The notes: a model not told the origin generated them from the letters alone. A DNA stretch of 12,910 nucleotides from Syntrophales bacterium (GCA_023230565.1 JALNXD010000065.1:1-12910), one strand, 5' to 3'. Shown: positions 1 through 6,774, counted from the stretch's first letter. Numbers and translations are program-made.

Positions 1-104
1 GGCAAAGGATTCAGAAGAGGCTTGGCTACGTATCCCCCGTTATGTATGAACAGCAATTCCATGCAGGGAGGAATGCAGCTTAAATATTATTTTTTTGGTG
101 TCCA
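1..104 (+). mobile_element. 3' end of an IS3-family insertion sequence
   Basis: The window opens inside an IS3-family element read on the plus strand. It holds the last 26 codons of the transposase (3-83) and then about 20 bases ending in TTTTTTGGTGTCCA (91-104), which resembles an IS3-type right terminal repeat (TGGACACC read inward). The rest of the element lies outside the window. The boundary at about 104 is inferred from the terminal-repeat resemblance; a target duplication cannot be checked because the other end is missing. It differs in sequence from the IS3 pieces at 3752-4711. Confidence 0.7.
3..83 (+). CDS. IS3-family transposase OrfB, C-terminal fragment
   Basis: The frame starting at base 3 is open and ends at TAA (81-83). 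It contains RLGYVSPVMYEQQFHA, which matches the conserved C-terminal tail of IS3-family OrfB integrases (usually of the form HSxLGYxSPxxYE). The catalytic DDE core would lie upstream, outside the window, so whether the full gene is intact cannot be judged. The assignment rests on this one tail motif plus the terminal-repeat-like sequence that follows. Confidence 0.75.
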   Translation, partial: QRIQKRLGYVSPVMYEQQFHAGRNAA

Positions 105-107
105 TTA

Positions 108-533
108 TTGACATCAGGGGTCACATTGAGAACAAACGGGTTAACGATTACTGAAACTCATATGGTCAATTTCGCGTGTCTTACAGGTGATTTTTTACCT
201 CTCCATATGGATAAGGAATATGCAAAAAAGACAATTTACGGTGGTAGAGTTGTGCATGGATCACTCACATATTGCTTGGCAGTAGGATTAGTCGGACTGA
301 CCAACTGGTATGAAGACTCCATAATCGGATTGCTGGGAGTGGACAGCATGCGTTTACCCCGTCCAGTGAAACCGGGGGATACTATTCATGTAGATGTAAA
401 GGTAATTTCAAAAAACGAGACTTCAAAAAAAGATAAGGGGATTCTTACACTATTTTATATGGTAATGAATCAGAGAGATGAAGAAGTCTTGTCAATGGAA
501 TATACGATTATGATGCACCGAAAAATACTATAA
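108..533 (+). CDS. MaoC-like (hotdog-fold) enoyl-CoA hydratase, probably N-terminally trimmed
   Basis: A 141-residue MaoC/R-specific enoyl-CoA hydratase-type protein. The hallmark is GDFLPLHMD at about residues 27-35, giving the Asp28/His33 pair expected for the catalytic Asp-x4-His of PhaJ/MaoC hydratases, followed by GGRVVHG, the usual glycine-rich stretch. Family members hydrate trans-2-enoyl-CoA to (R)-3-hydroxyacyl-CoA in beta-oxidation or polyester metabolism; the substrate here is unknown. The only upstream start in frame is TTG at 108, with no clear ribosome binding site, and an in-frame TAA lies at 81. Relatives usually have roughly 10-20 more residues before the TITET segment. The inferred IS3 end stops only 4 bases upstream, so the insertion probably removed the native start and promoter. 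The gene may be a remnant or may run from TTG with readthrough from the IS. Confidence 0.82.
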   Translation: MTSGVTLRTNGLTITETHMVNFACLTGDFLPLHMDKEYAKKTIYGGRVVHGSLTYCLAVGLVGLTNWYEDSIIGLLGVDSMRLPRPVKPGDTIHVDVKVISKNETSKKDKGILTLFYMVMNQRDEEVLSMEYTIMMHRKIL

Positions 534-548
534 AGGACAAGACGGAAA

Positions 549-571
549 AAGGGCTCCTCGCGGGAGCCCTT
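549..571. terminator. GC-rich hairpin, possible (bidirectional) terminator
   Basis: A perfect 9-bp stem, AAGGGCTCC (549-557) with GGAGCCCTT (563-571), closes a 5-nt loop, 15 bases after the MaoC stop. On the plus strand no T-run follows directly; seven Ts occur only at 589-595. On the minus strand the stem is followed at once by a T-run, the complement of the A-run at 546-550, so it would terminate leftward transcription better than rightward. Function is inferred from structure only. Confidence 0.5.
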
Positions 572-937
572 GCGATTGGCCCGACCTGTTTTTTTCACAG
601 AGTTCCTGTTGCGGTACTCCGGGCCGCAGATCATCTTGAGCAACGCTCAATCATACATTTCCGGAAAGACACAAGAGCACCTGACATTATGGCTCACCCA
701 GTTCTAATTCCTGCCCTCCTTCAAAGACGTCGAGGATCTCGTATTTCATACCGCCTGCCGCATCGAGGGATCTCAAAACGCCATGGGAATCTGATCGCCC
801 ATCTCCCGGTGTTACTTTTAATCGGACAGATAACGTGCTGCAACTCCGGACATATTATTTGTTCCTGACACACACGGATTTTTTCTTGCCTTAAGTGGTG
901 TCCATGATAGAATACCGGGGCATAAGGTGGCAAAATC
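572..937. other. Intergenic stretch with no convincing gene
   Basis: I see no protein with a recognisable domain in either direction across these 366 bases. A 72-residue minus-strand ORF (721-939) shows no family motif. The 10-mer TGGTGTCCAT of the left IS end recurs at about 897-906, which could be a fragment of another IS end or chance. A likely ribosome binding site (AAGGTGG, about 925-931) sits just before the DUF362 start. A -10-like TATTAT occurs at 853-858, but I see no good -35 for it. Confidence 0.5.
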
Positions 938-1867
938 ATGATTAAAAAAGAAATTTATGAAAGTGCGGTAAGCCGAAGGGATTTTTTGAAGTGCGGCATG
1001 GCGGCGGGGGCGGGACTTGTTCTTCCTCTGTATATCGATGTAAGAATGCTATCGGCGGCGGAAACGTCGCCCGACCTGGTGGTTGTGCAGGGCACGCCGG
1101 CGGCGGCGCTGGTAAAGACGGCCGTTGATGGCCTGGGAGGCATGGGGCGCTTTGTTTCAAAGGGAGCGATTGTCGTCGTAAAACCCAATATAGGGTGGGA
1201 CCGGCGACCCGAATTCGCGGCCACGACCAATCCCGAAGTGGTGGCATCCGTGGTACGGCTCTGTTACGAAGCCGGCGCTAAAAAGGTGAAGGTATTCGAC
1301 CGGACCGTAAACGATGCACGTCGCTGTTATGAACAAAGCGGTATAGCCGAGGCGGCTGGAGCGGAGGGCGCCGAAGTCAGTTACACTGACGAGCGGAAAT
1401 TCAAGGATGTCAAGATTAAGGGCATGGCTCTTGACAAATGGCCCCTTTATACGGAACTTCTTGAAGCAGACAGCATCATCAACATCCCTATCGCCAAGAC
1501 TCACGGTCTCGCCGATCTGACTATGGCGATGAAAAACTGGATGGGCGTCATGGGAGGAAGGAGGGGCAGGATCCATCAGCGCCTCGATGAGAGCCTCGTC
1601 GATCTGGCCAGGATAATCAAACCGGCGCTCACCATCCTGGATGCCGTCCGGATCCTCACCGGAAGCGGTCCCCAGGGCGGACGACTGGAAGACGTGAAAA
1701 CGATAAATACTATCGTTGCGGGGGTCGATCAGGTGGCAGTCGATTCCTTCGGTGCAACCCTTTTCGGCATGAAGGGGGAGAATCTGGGATACCTTCGCCT
1801 GGCCCAGGACGAAGGATTGGGCACGATGGATCTGACAAAGACGATCATAAATGAAATAAAATTATAA
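938..1867 (+). CDS. Tat-exported DUF362 domain protein
   Basis: A 309-residue protein with a clear twin-arginine signal: SRRDFLK at residues 12-18, a hydrophobic Ala/Gly/Leu stretch (19-32), and a probable cleavage region near LSAAE (38-42). It is therefore expected to fold with its cofactor in the cytoplasm and be exported. The mature part resembles DUF362 (PF04015): GAIVVVKPNIGW and then NPEVVASVVRLCYEAGAKKV near the N-terminal half, and AKTHGLADLTMAMKNWMG in the middle, all typical of the family. DUF362 has no settled biochemical function and is often found with iron-sulfur proteins. Here the next gene on the same strand (2077) is a six-cluster ferredoxin-like membrane protein, so a periplasmic redox partner role is likely. 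The ATG at 938 is preceded by AAGGTGG with about 7 bases of spacing, which supports the start. Confidence 0.85.
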   Translation: MIKKEIYESAVSRRDFLKCGMAAGAGLVLPLYIDVRMLSAAETSPDLVVVQGTPAAALVKTAVDGLGGMGRFVSKGAIVVVKPNIGWDRRPEFAATTNPEVVASVVRLCYEAGAKKVKVFDRTVNDARRCYEQSGIAEAAGAEGAEVSYTDERKFKDVKIKGMALDKWPLYTELLEADSIINIPIAKTHGLADLTMAMKNWMGVMGGRRGRIHQRLDESLVDLARIIKPALTILDAVRILTGSGPQGGRLEDVKTINTIVAGVDQVAVDSFGATLFGMKGENLGYLRLAQDEGLGTMDLTKTIINEIKL

Positions 1868-1873
1868 AGACGA

Positions 1874-1906
1874 GTTTGAAGGTTCAAGTTTCAAGTTCCT
1901 TCAAAC
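1874..1906. repeat. Perfect 9-bp inverted repeat after the DUF362 gene
   Basis: GTTTGAAGG (1874-1882) and CCTTCAAAC (1898-1906) form a perfect stem around a 15-nt loop that itself contains the short direct repeat TTCAAG/TTCAAG. It begins 7 bases after the DUF362 stop. No T-run follows, so a rho-independent terminator is doubtful. A repetitive intergenic element, or an RNA-processing hairpin between the two redox genes, is equally possible. Confidence 0.55.
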
Positions 1907-2076
1907 CGAGATCTGCTTGTCTTACTGTTTGTACTGCTTCTAGTGGATTTCGGCCTTTACGGAAAGAACGATAAAAGAGTTCGAAGTACCTGACGAAGCC
2001 CGTAACACTAACTTCAAGCTGCGACTTCGAGAACGTATTACGGCTCTGTCGGAAAGCCAGGAACCAATACACGACT

Positions 2077-3630
2077 GTGAAAAATATACGAATTCTTAGG
2101 CGTGCCTCGCAGGCAATTTTTCTACTGTTATTTCTCTTTCTTTTTTTCATGACCGAAGCGACAGGAGAAAACGAGCTTGGTTATCCCATCAAGATTTTTC
2201 TCAATTTCGATCCCCTTCTCATGATTTCCTCCTTCCTGTCGTCGCACACCTTCGTAATGGGATTTTTGTTCGCTCTCGTCCTTGTTGCAGTTACCATCCT
2301 GTTGGGCCGCGTATTCTGCGGATGGATCTGCCCTCTGGGCACGATTCACAATATGGTGGGATCTGCAGCAGGATCGAAACGAGGCGGCGTTATTTCCAGC
2401 AGATGGTTTCGCTTCAAGTATTATCTGCTTTTTTTTATCCTTGCTTCATCCCTGGCCACAGCCCAGTTGGCCGGCTATGCAGATCCCCTCTCTTTGCTGG
2501 TGCGCTCGCTGGCTCTCTCTATCTGGCCTGCCTTTGAATATGTCATTCGCGCCATTTTCGACGGGTTCTATTATCTCGATATTCCCTTTGTGACCGGGGC
2601 ATCGGAAGCAATTTACGATCTTCTGAGAAATACTATCCTTTCTTTCCGTCCGGTCTTCTTTCTTCAAGGATCATTGATAGGGCTGTTCTTTATAGGAATC
2701 CTTGCGCTTAATCTGATTGAAAGGCGATTTTGGTGCCGGTATATCTGTCCCCTTGGGGCCCTGCTCGGTTTGCTTTCGCGTCGGCCTCTCATCGGGCGGG
2801 ACATAAGTGAAGGGTGCACCGCCTGCGGAACCTGCCGCTCTGTCTGTCCGGGCGGCGCTATAAGGGATAAGAAAGGAGAGGCCGTTCCGTCGGAATGCAT
2901 GGTCTGCCTGGAATGCGACGATATATGCCCGGCCGGGGCGGTCCGTTTCCGTTGGAAATATAAAAGTCCTGCGGTCCCCCTCGATATAAAAAAAAGAACC
3001 GCCCTGGCCGCATTTGCCGGCGGCATTGCTGTCGTTCCCTTTTTGAGGATAACGCCTGCTGCCGGTGGGGTTAAAACTGATACCCGGCTGATCAGGCCGC
3101 CGGGAGCATTGCCGGAACAGGGATTTCTATCAGCCTGCATCCGTTGCGGCGAGTGCATGAAGATCTGCATCACAGCCGGATTGCAGCCGACATTCCTTCA
3201 GGCCGGCCTTGAAGGAATATGGACTCCTTATCTTGTGCCGCAGATAGGTCACTGCGAGTTACGGTGCACCTTGTGCGGTCAGGTTTGTCCGACAGGGGCC
3301 ATCAGGGAACTGACCATTGAGGAAAAGACTGAAACGAAAATAGGGATGGCCGTTATCGACAAGGGGCGTTGTCTGCCCTTCTCTTTCGGTATGGAATGCC
3401 TGGTCTGCGAAGAGGTTTGCCCCACATCCCCCAAAGCAATTTGGCTGGAGGAGGCGAAAGTAATCAGGCGGAACGGAAAGACAGAGGTTTTGAAGCAGCC
3501 CCGTATTGATCTCGAAAAATGCACCGGCTGCGGGATCTGCGAGGCCTCATGCCCGGTAGCGGCCAAACCTGCCGTCTACGTCATAAGCACAGGGGAAACC
3601 AGGTCGGAGGATAACAGGGTTTTATTATAG
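2077..3630 (+). CDS. NapH-NapG-like fused membrane polyferredoxin (six [4Fe-4S] motifs)
   Basis: A 517-residue integral membrane iron-sulfur protein. Residues 1-235 resemble NapH: hydrophobic segments at about 10-28, 58-77, 114-133 and 194-214, with the family's cytoplasmic CxxxCP signatures CGWICPLG (from Cys81) and CRYICPLG (from Cys220). Two ferredoxin motifs follow (Cys247/250/253/257 and Cys274/277/280/284). A short hydrophobic linker (about 308-324) starting with KKRT looks like a decayed NapG Tat signal. The last part (340-500) resembles NapG, with four more Cys groups at 354-364, 393-404, 432-448 and 482-492. NapH and NapG pass electrons from menaquinol to periplasmic reductases. Here both are one chain, and no nitrate reductase is nearby. 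The upstream DUF362 protein is the obvious partner. The start is GTG with only a weak ribosome binding site; a start inside the first helix is unlikely. The 209-base gap from the DUF362 gene makes co-transcription uncertain. Confidence 0.88.
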   Translation: MKNIRILRRASQAIFLLLFLFLFFMTEATGENELGYPIKIFLNFDPLLMISSFLSSHTFVMGFLFALVLVAVTILLGRVFCGWICPLGTIHNMVGSAAGSKRGGVISSRWFRFKYYLLFFILASSLATAQLAGYADPLSLLVRSLALSIWPAFEYVIRAIFDGFYYLDIPFVTGASEAIYDLLRNTILSFRPVFFLQGSLIGLFFIGILALNLIERRFWCRYICPLGALLGLLSRRPLIGRDISEGCTACGTCRSVCPGGAIRDKKGEAVPSECMVCLECDDICPAGAVRFRWKYKSPAVPLDIKKRTALAAFAGGIAVVPFLRITPAAGGVKTDTRLIRPPGALPEQGFLSACIRCGECMKICITAGLQPTFLQAGLEGIWTPYLVPQIGHCELRCTLCGQVCPTGAIRELTIEEKTETKIGMAVIDKGRCLPFSFGMECLVCEEVCPTSPKAIWLEEAKVIRRNGKTEVLKQPRIDLEKCTGCGICEASCPVAAKPAVYVISTGETRSEDNRVLL

Positions 3631-3751
3631 CGGTTCCATGTTGTGCGCCTCGCGTTGCGTATTGCCTGTTAACGGGAAGTTTTCAAACACGAAACTCGTA
3701 GTGCTACACATGCAACGCTTTTCAAACTTCAATCCCGATCTTTGATTTTCC

Positions 3752-3916
3752 CCCGAAAAAATAGACACACAGTTAAGCACCCGTATATGTTCAAACTCAA
3801 CCGGAGAAAGATATCCCAGCGAGGAGTGCTCCTGATCCAATTATAAAATATCTCGATATATTCCAAAACTCTGACGAGCTTCAGTTCATGTGCGGTATCG
3901 TTCGAAGTGGACCTGC
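3752..3916 (-). mobile_element. Right-end fragment of an IS3-family element, minus orientation
   Basis: This short fragment is an IS3-type terminal repeat (GAAAAAATAGACACACAGTTAAG split over 3755-3777, 23 bases) plus the transposase C-terminus read leftward. The repeat matches, at 20 of 23 positions, the one at 3920-3942 that begins the next IS piece, so both belong to the same subgroup. The right border is set by the start of that second element, which seems to have replaced or jumped into the rest of this copy. Confidence 0.7.
3778..3916 (-). pseudogene. IS3 OrfB C-terminal remnant, frameshifted
   Basis: On the minus strand one frame gives VLEYIEIFYN, the conserved segment near the end of IS3 OrfB. 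The expected continuation HSSLGYLSPVEFE is in another frame. The two are joined by one indel at about 3830, so this is a decayed transposase tail. The DDE domain is absent. The reading frame also runs on through the terminal repeat without the usual stop. It has no coding value beyond marking an old insertion. Confidence 0.75.
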
Positions 3917-3919
3917 TAT

Positions 3920-3942
3920 GAAAAAGTGGACACTCAGTTAAG
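3920..3942 (+). repeat. IS3-type left terminal repeat
   Basis: Twenty-three bases beginning GAAAAAGTGGACAC and ending CAGTTAAG. They match 3755-3777 with three substitutions, and both copies read inward into IS material on their right. The GTGGACAC core is common at ends of the IS51-like branch of the IS3 family. Confidence 0.65.
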
Positions 3943-3974
3943 CCATTGATAAAAAGGATGGCAGGAGGAATATT

Positions 3975-4280
3975 ATGAGTGTTCAGGAACGAAGAAAATA
4001 TGGCGCTGATTTTAAACGTAATGCTGTTCAGCTCGCTGAAGAGCCAGGGCGTACAGTGGTTGATGTGGCGGAGAATCTCGGAATAGCGGCGGATCTCCTC
4101 TATCGATGGCGAAGAGAGCAACGAAAGAAAGAAGGCTATGCTTTTCCAGGGCATGGCCGTGAGGCGGTAACCCCGCAGGAACAAAAGATCCGCGAACTTG
4201 AGAAAAAGCTCAGAGATGCAGAGATGGAGCGGGATATCTTAAAAAAAGCCATGGCCATCTTCAGCAAGGCGCCGAAATGA
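3975..4280 (+). CDS. IS3-family transposase OrfA (helix-turn-helix protein)
   Basis: A 101-residue protein of the HTH_Tnp_1 (transposase_8) type. KYGADFKRNAVQLAEEPG at residues 9-26 and VAENLGIAADLLYRWRRE around 35-52 form the DNA-binding domain that recognises the terminal repeats. The C-terminal part (about 67-96; EQKIRELEKKLRDAEMERDI) is a leucine-zipper-like coiled coil used for OrfA/OrfAB contacts. ATG at 3975 is preceded by AGGAGG (3963-3968) with 6 bases of spacing. The end overlaps orfB as ATGA (4277-4280). The gene is intact, but its orfB is broken, so at most it could act as a repressor or partner for related copies elsewhere. Confidence 0.9.
   Translation: MSVQERRKYGADFKRNAVQLAEEPGRTVVDVAENLGIAADLLYRWRREQRKKEGYAFPGHGREAVTPQEQKIRELEKKLRDAEMERDILKKAMAIFSKAPK
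4241..4248 (+). promoter_or_regulatory. Likely -1 programmed frameshift slippery site
   Basis: Seven As followed by G (A AAA AAA G in the orfA frame) lie near the end of orfA. orfB is in the -1 frame and that frame is open from here to its ATG, so slippage here would make the OrfAB fusion typical of IS3-family elements. The ATGA overlap offers a second route, by translational coupling. Confidence 0.6.
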
Positions 4281-4711
4281 GATTTCAATTCATCAAAGAG
4301 AACCGCTCATCATTTCCGGTGAAGAAGATGTGCCACGTTTTAAATCTGTCTCTGAGCGGATATTACCGTTGGTGCACAGCCCCTGTATCATCACGACAGG
4401 TTGAAAAGGACAATCTCATACGCCGCATACGGGAGCTTTTTGCACAGCATCGAGGCATGGCTGGAAGTCCTTTGATACGGCAGATCTCCGTGAAGATCCG
4501 GCATTTTCAATGGTAAGTCGTCCTCGGGTGGCGAGGCTGATGAGAGAGATGGGGTTAAAATGCCGCACCGTGAAGAAATTTGTGGTAACCACCGATTCAA
4601 AACACAACGAACCAATTGCCCCCAATCTGCTGGAGCGTAAATTTGATGTGGCCTTTCCGGACCGGGTGTGGGTGACTGATATCACGTATTTGAAGGTCGG
4701 CAGCAAATGGT
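4277..4711 (+). pseudogene. IS3-family transposase OrfB, frameshifted and truncated
   Basis: The first frame (from 4277) gives the HTH_21-like N-terminus, with FPVKKMCHVLNLSLSGYYRW and a segment ending GSPLI. The conserved continuation ADLREDPAFSMVSRPRVARL is in the next frame, so one base was lost at about 4479-4480. The second frame runs to WVTDITYLKVGSKW, which holds the first Asp of the DDE integrase core. It then meets foreign sequence and a stop at 4732. The second Asp, the Glu and the C-terminal third are missing, so the protein cannot be catalytic. Confidence 0.88.
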
Positions 4712-4747
4712 GCTCTCGCAAGAATGAAACCTAAAGGCTGTTTTATT

Positions 4748-5605
4748 ATGAAAATAGATATTATAGGTGCTGAATCACTGGGTGTCCGGGGACTTTGTTG
4801 CTTTGTTACTGTTGCCGAACAGGGGATTCTCATTGATCCCGGTATCGCACTGGGCTTTTTTCGTAAGGGTTATGCGCCACACCCAGTTCAGGTGGCAGTG
4901 GGTGAGGTAATCAGAGAAAAGATCATACAGGCTTGGGGACTTGCCACGGACATTGTTTTCAGCCACTTTCATGGTGACCACGTACCTCTAGCAGATGCAA
5001 ACCCCTATCAACTGGACATAGCTAGAGTGGCAGATTTGAATCCCGGGGTTCGGATCTGGACAAAATCAGCCGATTTTCTATCCGACAAGGAACTAAAAAG
5101 ATTCATAGCCCTCAAAAATCGATTGGATGCCCGATGGCAGGAAGGAAAAACTGGACTCGATCCGTTGCGTTTTTCCGGACCGGTGCCTCATGGAAAAAGA
5201 ACAGAGCATAACGAAAAATTGATGATGACAAGGATCAAGGATGACGCTGTTTTTGTGCACGCTCCAGACATTCAGCTTCTGGATAACGAAACTGTCGATC
5301 TTGTTCTTGAGTGGAAACCAGATATACTTCTGGCTGGCGGTCCGCCGCTCTATCTTGCACAACTGAATTCGGAGTTGCGCAACAGGGCTTGGCAAAACGC
5401 TCTGCGGTTAGCGGATTCGGTGGGCGTACTGGTTCTCGACCACCACCTGATGCGAAGCCGTGAAGGACTGCAATGGTTGAACAAGCTTTCATTGGAATCC
5501 GGCCACAGTGTCCTATGCGCAGCCGATTTCATGAAAGTACCGCGCAGCCTTCTTGAGGCTGAAAGAAAAACACTTTATGAAAAATTTCCTGTTTCTTCAG
5601 GATAG
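4748..5605 (+). CDS. Metallo-beta-lactamase-fold hydrolase, UPF0282/COG2248-like
   Basis: A 285-residue protein with the metal-binding motif HFHGDH at residues 73-78 (His73, His75, Asp77, His78) and a further His pair in VLDHHLM near the C-terminus. The opening MKIDIIGAESLGVRGL followed by ILIDPGIALG is characteristic of the UPF0282/COG2248 branch, best known from archaea and some anaerobes and without an established substrate. It is expected to be cytoplasmic, with no signal peptide or membrane segment. An in-frame ATG at 4724 exists, but the ATG at 4748 fits the family start and has AAAGG (4732-4736) 11 bases upstream. The IS break at about 4711 is only 36 bases away, so the native promoter may have been lost or replaced by IS-derived transcription. 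Nearby genes give no clue to substrate. Confidence 0.82.
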   Translation: MKIDIIGAESLGVRGLCCFVTVAEQGILIDPGIALGFFRKGYAPHPVQVAVGEVIREKIIQAWGLATDIVFSHFHGDHVPLADANPYQLDIARVADLNPGVRIWTKSADFLSDKELKRFIALKNRLDARWQEGKTGLDPLRFSGPVPHGKRTEHNEKLMMTRIKDDAVFVHAPDIQLLDNETVDLVLEWKPDILLAGGPPLYLAQLNSELRNRAWQNALRLADSVGVLVLDHHLMRSREGLQWLNKLSLESGHSVLCAADFMKVPRSLLEAERKTLYEKFPVSSG

Positions 5606-5699
5606 CGACAAGATTATGCAGAGGGAAAAACAAGTACGATAACATCCGAATAATGGCTTGACATTATGCCTGCTGCTTAGGATTCAATTACTCAAGAAG

Positions 5700-5780
5700 T
5701 AACGGCTTTGCAGAACCATGAAATGCACAGGACAAAGACAGCACCTTGCCTGCGCCTGCACCTGCAATTTTCCGTTAGCC
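5700..5780 (+). repeat. attC-like imperfect inverted repeat before the methyltransferase
   Basis: Two nested arm pairs are visible: TAACGG (5700-5705) with CCGTTA (5772-5777), and TTGCAG (5708-5713) with CTGCAA (5762-5767). The spacers between the arms are unequal (2 and 4 bases), and 48 bases lie in the middle. The right end reads GTTAGCC (5774-5780), close to the integron GTTRRRY core, and its exact complement GGCTAAC spans the methyltransferase stop codon (6432-6438). The left R-box (AAGTAAC) is a poor match to RYYYAAC. No integron integrase is in the window and no second full attC follows, so this may be coincidence. Confidence 0.3.
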
Positions 5781-5810
5781 GCTCTATTATGAACCCTATA
5801 GGAGTTTACC

Positions 5811-6437
5811 ATGCCCAAAATAGAACCATTCGAAAAATACAGCGCCGAATATGACAAATGGTTCGATAACCACAGTGATTTATACGCAGCTGAATTAGGA
5901 GCAATCCGACAGCTTGTTCCTCCTTCCGGAGCAAAGGGCTTGGAAATAGGTGTTGGTTCGGGAAAATTTGCAGTACAACTTGGGATAAAGGTTGGAGTTG
6001 AACCCTCAGAAAAGATGGCAAGCAAAGCCAGATTACAGGATCTTGAAGTTCATGCCGGTGTGGCAGAAAAATTGCCCTTTGCTGATGAGCTGTTTGATTT
6101 TGTATTGATAGTAACAACCATCTGCTTTGTTGATGATGTTGGTAAATCACTAAGAGAGGCCTTCCGTGTATTGAAGACCGGCGGATCCATCATTGTTGGG
6201 TTTGTAGATAGAGAAAGCGAACTTGGGAAACAATATTCCCAAAATAGAGAAAACAGCAAATTTTATAAATATGCCACCTTTTACTCAACTCCAGAGGTTC
6301 TAAGGCATCTTAAAGAATCAGGATTTGTGATCACGAATGTTTTGCAAACCCTTATTCCTGGAGAAGTACCCAAAACCATTCTGGAAGGCTTTGGAAGGGG
6401 TTCTTTTGTCGTCACCAAGGGCATGAAGGTTGGCTAA
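5811..6437 (+). CDS. Class I SAM-dependent methyltransferase
   Basis: A 208-residue Methyltransf_11-type enzyme. Motif I is GLEIGVGSGKFA (about residues 43-54), followed by GVEPSEKM for the acidic residue that binds the SAM ribose. Motif II/III follows as ADELFDFVLIVTTICFVDD and FRVLKTGGSIIVGF. The methyl acceptor cannot be told from sequence; close relatives are often annotated only as methyltransferases or as ubiquinone/menaquinone UbiE-like. It looks cytoplasmic. ATG at 5811 has AGGAG at 5800-5804 with 6 bases of spacing. It stands alone: the gene before it ends 205 bases upstream and the next genes are on the other strand. A TTGACA (5658-5663) upstream lacks a good -10. The flanking complementary 7-mers raise the possibility of a mobile gene cassette. 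Confidence 0.87.
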   Translation: MPKIEPFEKYSAEYDKWFDNHSDLYAAELGAIRQLVPPSGAKGLEIGVGSGKFAVQLGIKVGVEPSEKMASKARLQDLEVHAGVAEKLPFADELFDFVLIVTTICFVDDVGKSLREAFRVLKTGGSIIVGFVDRESELGKQYSQNRENSKFYKYATFYSTPEVLRHLKESGFVITNVLQTLIPGEVPKTILEGFGRGSFVVTKGMKVG

Positions 6438-6508
6438 CAATGGGTCTGATCGTTATCCCTGTAGCCGGGAAGACCGGAAAGTATTCCTGCTATGGCTATT
6501 GCCTATTT

Positions 6509-6697
6509 TCAAGCCTCTTTATACCAACCTTCCTGTGGCATTGAATCAAAGCATGTTGGCTTCGGGTTTATCCATTTGCCCTCTTTTGTAATCTCCCATT
6601 TTATATAAAAATCCATTGGCGAGGCTGTTTTGTCTATACGATAACCCTTAGGGTGAAAACCTGTCTGTATGTCCTTGGCTTGAAATGTTTTATCCAT
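6509..6697 (-). CDS. Small hypothetical protein (62 aa)
   Basis: I do not recognise this protein. It is polar and free of low complexity, rich in aromatic residues (FYIKWE, GWYKEA), with a single Cys (about residue 49) and no signal or membrane segment. The start ATG has GGAAAGAG three bases upstream, a usable if close ribosome binding site. It follows the zinc-ribbon gene on the same strand after 77 bases and might share its promoter. Composition looks more like a real gene than chance, but without a homologue the call is tentative. Confidence 0.5.
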   Translation of the reverse strand: MDKTFQAKDIQTGFHPKGYRIDKTASPMDFYIKWEITKEGKWINPKPTCFDSMPQEGWYKEA

Positions 6698-6774
6698 TAT
6701 CTCTTTCCATCGTTATCGTTAAAACATCAGCAAGAGTAAGAATTTGCTGCATGCCGAAAGCCTGAGTGCCACAT

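Larger units (their letters stand above)
3917..4711 (+). mobile_element. Truncated IS3-family element (IRL, orfA, partial orfB)
   Basis: The left terminal repeat lies at about 3917-3942, followed by an intact orfA (3975-4280) and the first half of orfB (from 4277). Similarity to OrfB stops after VGSKW, at about 4711, where other sequence begins. No right terminal repeat in the matching orientation is seen downstream, so the element cannot move on its own. The right border is approximate, placed where the conserved protein sequence ends. Confidence 0.75.

Noticed and set aside
896..906. Recurrence of the IS-end 10-mer TGGTGTCCAT upstream of the DUF362 gene
   Set aside because: Only ten bases match the left IS end and no transposase remnant is next to it; chance is likely.
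721..939. 72-residue minus-strand ORF before the DUF362 gene
   Set aside because: No motif and no ribosome binding site; its start overlaps the opposite-strand start region.
1884..2150. Minus-strand 88-residue ORF overlapping the gap and the start of the polyferredoxin
   Set aside because: It is highly basic at its N-terminus, overlaps a well-supported gene on the other strand, and shows no family motif.
5658..5686. TTGACA at 5658 as a promoter for the methyltransferase
   Set aside because: The hexamer at the proper spacing (GATTCA) is a poor -10 and the site is far from the start codon.
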